A DNA stretch of 64,000 bases from Bugulina stolonifera (taxonomy: Eukaryota; Bryozoa; Gymnolaemata; Cheilostomatida; Bugulidae). Made by a program: the position numbers and the translations under genes. Positions 61,001-64,000 of this stretch are shown piece by piece. Where the stretch lies: NCBI GenBank assembly GCA_935421135.1, contig OW285187.1, positions 26,102,429 through 26,166,428 of the forward strand. Reading direction: 5' to 3'. Numbering within the stretch: the first letter of the stretch is position 1; each line of letters starts with the position of its first letter. The notes under the pieces were generated by a model. That model saw nothing but the letters and a program-made list of their open reading frames with translations, was not told the DNA's origin and searched no databases.

Positions 61001-64000
61001 CAGCTATTGGCATAGAAAGTATATACATTTAGTATGTTCTACTATACCACCTGCTCTGACCAAATAGCAATGTGTTCAACAGCCTCAGAAGCCTCTGTTT
61101 CAAGCTTATATTGAAACTTTATGTCTAATTTTATATAATCTTGTATATGTTCTGTATACAGGTAAATCTACGATACGCCAACATTAAGAACCCAAAACTA
61201 CGAGTCAAAGTTAGGCTAGCCAAGATATCACTAACTGAGGTGGGTTGTCTAAAAATGCTGACATGCATGCCTATCATTATTGTTGTTATTATTTATTTTT
61301 TAAGAATATGGTAGTATGCAGATTTATATAGGCTTTACAGTTAGGCTTGCGTTCACCATGGACTGTATTTAATGCTCATTATTGATAAAGTCTACCATAT
61401 TGTTTCCTACTGAGTAGCATTAGCTCCAACAACTGTATAGTAAGGCCTCTCAAGTGTACCTCAACTCGTGCACAATTCCACCGCAAAGCTTGGTGTATAT
61501 AATTATTATAGTATACACATACAATGTACCTACTGTATATAGAGTATAGTAATACATGTGGACTAACAGAGGTTTTTCATAAAATTTAGTAAAATATTCC
61601 ATTTTAGTTTGATGATCAAGCGAGCATATTTGCCAAAGCTCATCGGTCTACAGGGGGACTGAGTGGTAATGCTCTACTAGGTTTACTAAGGAATCGTACA
61701 GCTAACTCATCCGCTACATATGCCAATTATGATCACGTAATGGCCATTACTTTGTAAGTATTAGCATATTTCACACTAGTAGGCCTATTATATTTTGTCA
61801 GGCCATTTAGTACTCCATATATGACAAGTTTCGACTATTAGTAACATCATTAGTTTTGTTAAAGTCTTTCAGTTTCTCATGATCCTAGCACTTAATTTTG
61901 GTAAATTGAACTTAGAAGACTGACAAGCAGAAACAGGTGTGTTTGCAAATCCACCTGCTTGCTAAAATAGGAATTACAAGTAAAAGATGATTTTAATGTT
62001 TTGCATTTATAGTTATGATTTGGTGAAAACCATCTCTAAATTTCTAACTCAATGAGCTATAGGGAATAATTTGATTACTAAGATGTGTGTATAATGTGAA
62101 ATAATGTCATGATGGTAGTACATATACAATGTATTACTGTTCACTGACATAATTGTTTACTTTATATTTTCAGTGAAGATCTGTACTTCAGTTATGGTAA
62201 TAACTCCTACAATGATAAGTCTGGACACACCCACTTGGGGGGTGTTTGTGATATAGTAAATGGTCTAGCTACCTCCATTGCTAAGGCGTCTCAATACAAG
62301 ATAGAGCAGACTGTAAATATAGCTGCCCACGAGCTTGCTCATAAGTAAGTGTAAAGCTCCATTGATACTCTACATGTATATTATAATGCTCTTAACTTGT
62401 ATTGTCGTCAGCGAACATAGCCTCAGAGCAGTTGATGATTCAACTGCTATGGTAGGTTCTAATATCCTGTAGGTTATCACATGTTTTGTTCAAGCAAAAA
62501 TTTGCTGGTCAACAATTTAGGTCTGTTAATAATTGTGGTGGTAATGATTACATCACATGACCAAATACTGTACAATGATTCCTGTAGCCATAATATACAT
62601 GTATGATGATGTATTTGTTCATATCTATTTGTGTAATACTGTATACTACAAAAATTAATGTATGTACCGTGTTATAAATAATGTGTAAAATATATGCTTT
62701 CAGCTTTTATTACTCAGGAACTGTAACTGGTCATGTATATTAGGTGTATTCGGAAATTGCACGAGCAAGGATTATTTTTGCCTGAGTGCTCACACTGCCC
62801 TCGGTTATTAAATCATAGCCTCATATGAACTAGTACAATATATTAATACGCCTATTATAGCTTGGGAGCTTACGATGACTATGGACATGAATGCGGGGAG
62901 TATATGGGATGGATTATGCAACCGTATAGTGGCTATCCATCTGCTCAACACTTTTACTTCTCCTGCTGTAGTCAAAACGATATCTACAACACATTGTCGT
63001 AAGTTACACTTTTGTTCCATTAAATTCAAACATGTTTTATATAATGTCAAAAATACTACATATAGGAAACACAAAGATTTATCATGAGAGATGAAAGGTG
63101 TCAATTTTTTACTTAATTTAATCAGCCAAAGGGCACAACCGTTTGTTCACAAATAAAAGCAGGCGCGCACAAAGGTAATGAATGAACATGATTGGTCAGA
63201 GAAAAAAGCACCTCACAGTAAACACAGCCAATGTGAACAGCATGTGCGGCTGTCGATGAAGACTCCTATGGGCGTGTCTACTGATTCTGTTTTAGCTGCA
63301 CCGTCTTACCACTGAATTTGACATACATTGTATATATGACATGCACAGTATATATGACATATATGACATACATTTGTACAAGGTATATATGGCATCATGA
63401 CATATATAACATACAAGGTGTATATGACATATAGGACATATAGGACATATATGACATGTAGGACATATATGACATTATATGCATGTACATGTATTATGTT
63501 TCTGTTAATTGTAGGGATGGGCGTCAATGCATACACACAGAACACTATACGGATCGGATACCGGAGCTGGTGAACGGACAGGCTGGGGAGAAATATAACC
63601 CCGACTATCTATGTCAAGGATATTCACCTGGATATGTCGCTTGTACTGAAGATGAATACAGGAGCTATGCCATTGGTATATGTGAAGAATTGCTTTGCAA
63701 GGAATCGAATAACAGCGAATGTCACTATGCAGGGTACATACCACCACATGGTAAGTAGTTATGTTTGTTTGTCTGCCAAGAATGTAGCCTGCATATAATT
63801 TTTTATCAGAACACAGTGTACCAGTTAGCACATAATTATATAACATAGTACAATTTACGGTACATGCGGATTCTACAGTAAACAACTTTTCTTGAAATTA
63901 CATAGTTTATCATTTAAAATTTACTGCTGGATTAAACCTTTCCCAAGCGCTGCTAAAAGATTTTTAAACTTTTTGGAAACGATTATTCATTTTCAGCTCC
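58023..64000 (+). CDS. ADAMTS-like secreted metalloprotease (M12B), 3' end beyond window
   Basis: Exons 58023-58062, 58191-58276, 58527-59180, 59995-60063, 60197-60317, 60668-60891, 61162-61239, 61608-61753, 62174-62344, 62861-62998, 63515-63750 and 63997 onward join in phase to at least 654 codons. A short hydrophobic start (MATLQHFALLFLAG) is the likely signal peptide. A long charged segment and a reprolysin-type prodomain follow (IEMQAHGKRFGFEV; YHMVPDRTNPGKHIVKRS), ending at a furin-like RKKR. The protease domain has YDHVMAITF, HLGGVCD, the zinc helix HELAHNLGAYDD and the Met-turn GWIMQP. After it come an ADAMTS-type spacer and cysteine-rich domain (CQGYSPGYVAC, CEELLC). The third zinc ligand, normally His, is Asp. 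The donor after exon 3 (AAG|GTCATT) is weak. Substrate unknown; extracellular matrix is the family's usual target. Confidence 0.82.
60426..60454 (+). other. Possible alternative terminal exon of the metalloprotease
   Basis: A strong acceptor (CTTTTCTTTCTGCAG) is followed by GAGAGAAAATTC and, in the phase left by exon 5, nine codons and TAG. Use of it would make a prodomain-only product. It may equally be a chance acceptor. Confidence 0.35.
63316..63480. repeat. Low-complexity (TATATGACA)n tract
   Basis: Irregular repeats of GACATATATGACATA and AGGACATATAGGACATA in the intron before the cysteine-rich exon of the metalloprotease. Confidence 0.85.

Overview
The window is animal nuclear DNA. It is AT-rich, and its protein-coding genes are split by GT-AG introns of roughly 60 bp to 2 kb. 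It encodes metazoan families (ANKRD13C, PHGDH, RPS2, POLR3K, CCDC142, CACUL1 and an ADAMTS-like metalloprotease), and much of the non-coding sequence is small transposons. An early-branching invertebrate fits best. A sponge is my guess, from the gene density, the small introns and the many palindromic ACATGTAC words, but nothing in the sequence proves it. All gene models were spliced by hand from the DNA and checked for phase. Names rest on remembered family signatures, not on a search.

Layout. 1-1397 (-): first exons of an ANKRD13C-like gene that runs off the window. 2451-11845 (-): a complete ANKRD13C-like paralogue in 13 exons. 13043-18459 (-): phosphoglycerate dehydrogenase, 11 exons, 523 aa. 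20632-21828 (-): ribosomal protein S2, divergent from 22325-24269 (+), RNA polymerase III subunit POLR3K. 24.3-29.5 kb: no gene seen. 29545-30548 (+): a two-exon basic protein with STPR-like repeats. 30.5-33.3 kb: repeats including a LINE relic. 33299-41320 (+): CCDC142-like gene, 15 exons. 41916-44031: a 2.1 kb foldback transposon with an 8-bp target duplication. 45123-46243 (-): small DUF1761-like membrane protein. 46.2-50.5 kb: nested SINE, MITE and LINE remains. 50550-55051 (+): CACUL1-like gene, 8 exons, with a second large palindrome in an intron. 58023-64000 (+): secreted ADAMTS-like metalloprotease, running off the right edge.

The genes are mostly unrelated housekeeping genes and do not form a pathway or operon. 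The structural themes are the tandem ANKRD13C pair, the head-to-head RPS2/POLR3K pair (both serve the translation machinery), and many inverted-repeat elements. Several of these elements share a terminal word close to GGAGTTGTCTTCTC and sit in introns or between genes. The points most worth a second look are the metalloprotease zinc site (third histidine replaced by aspartate), the two large foldback elements, the recurring foldback word, and the duplicated splice donor in PHGDH.
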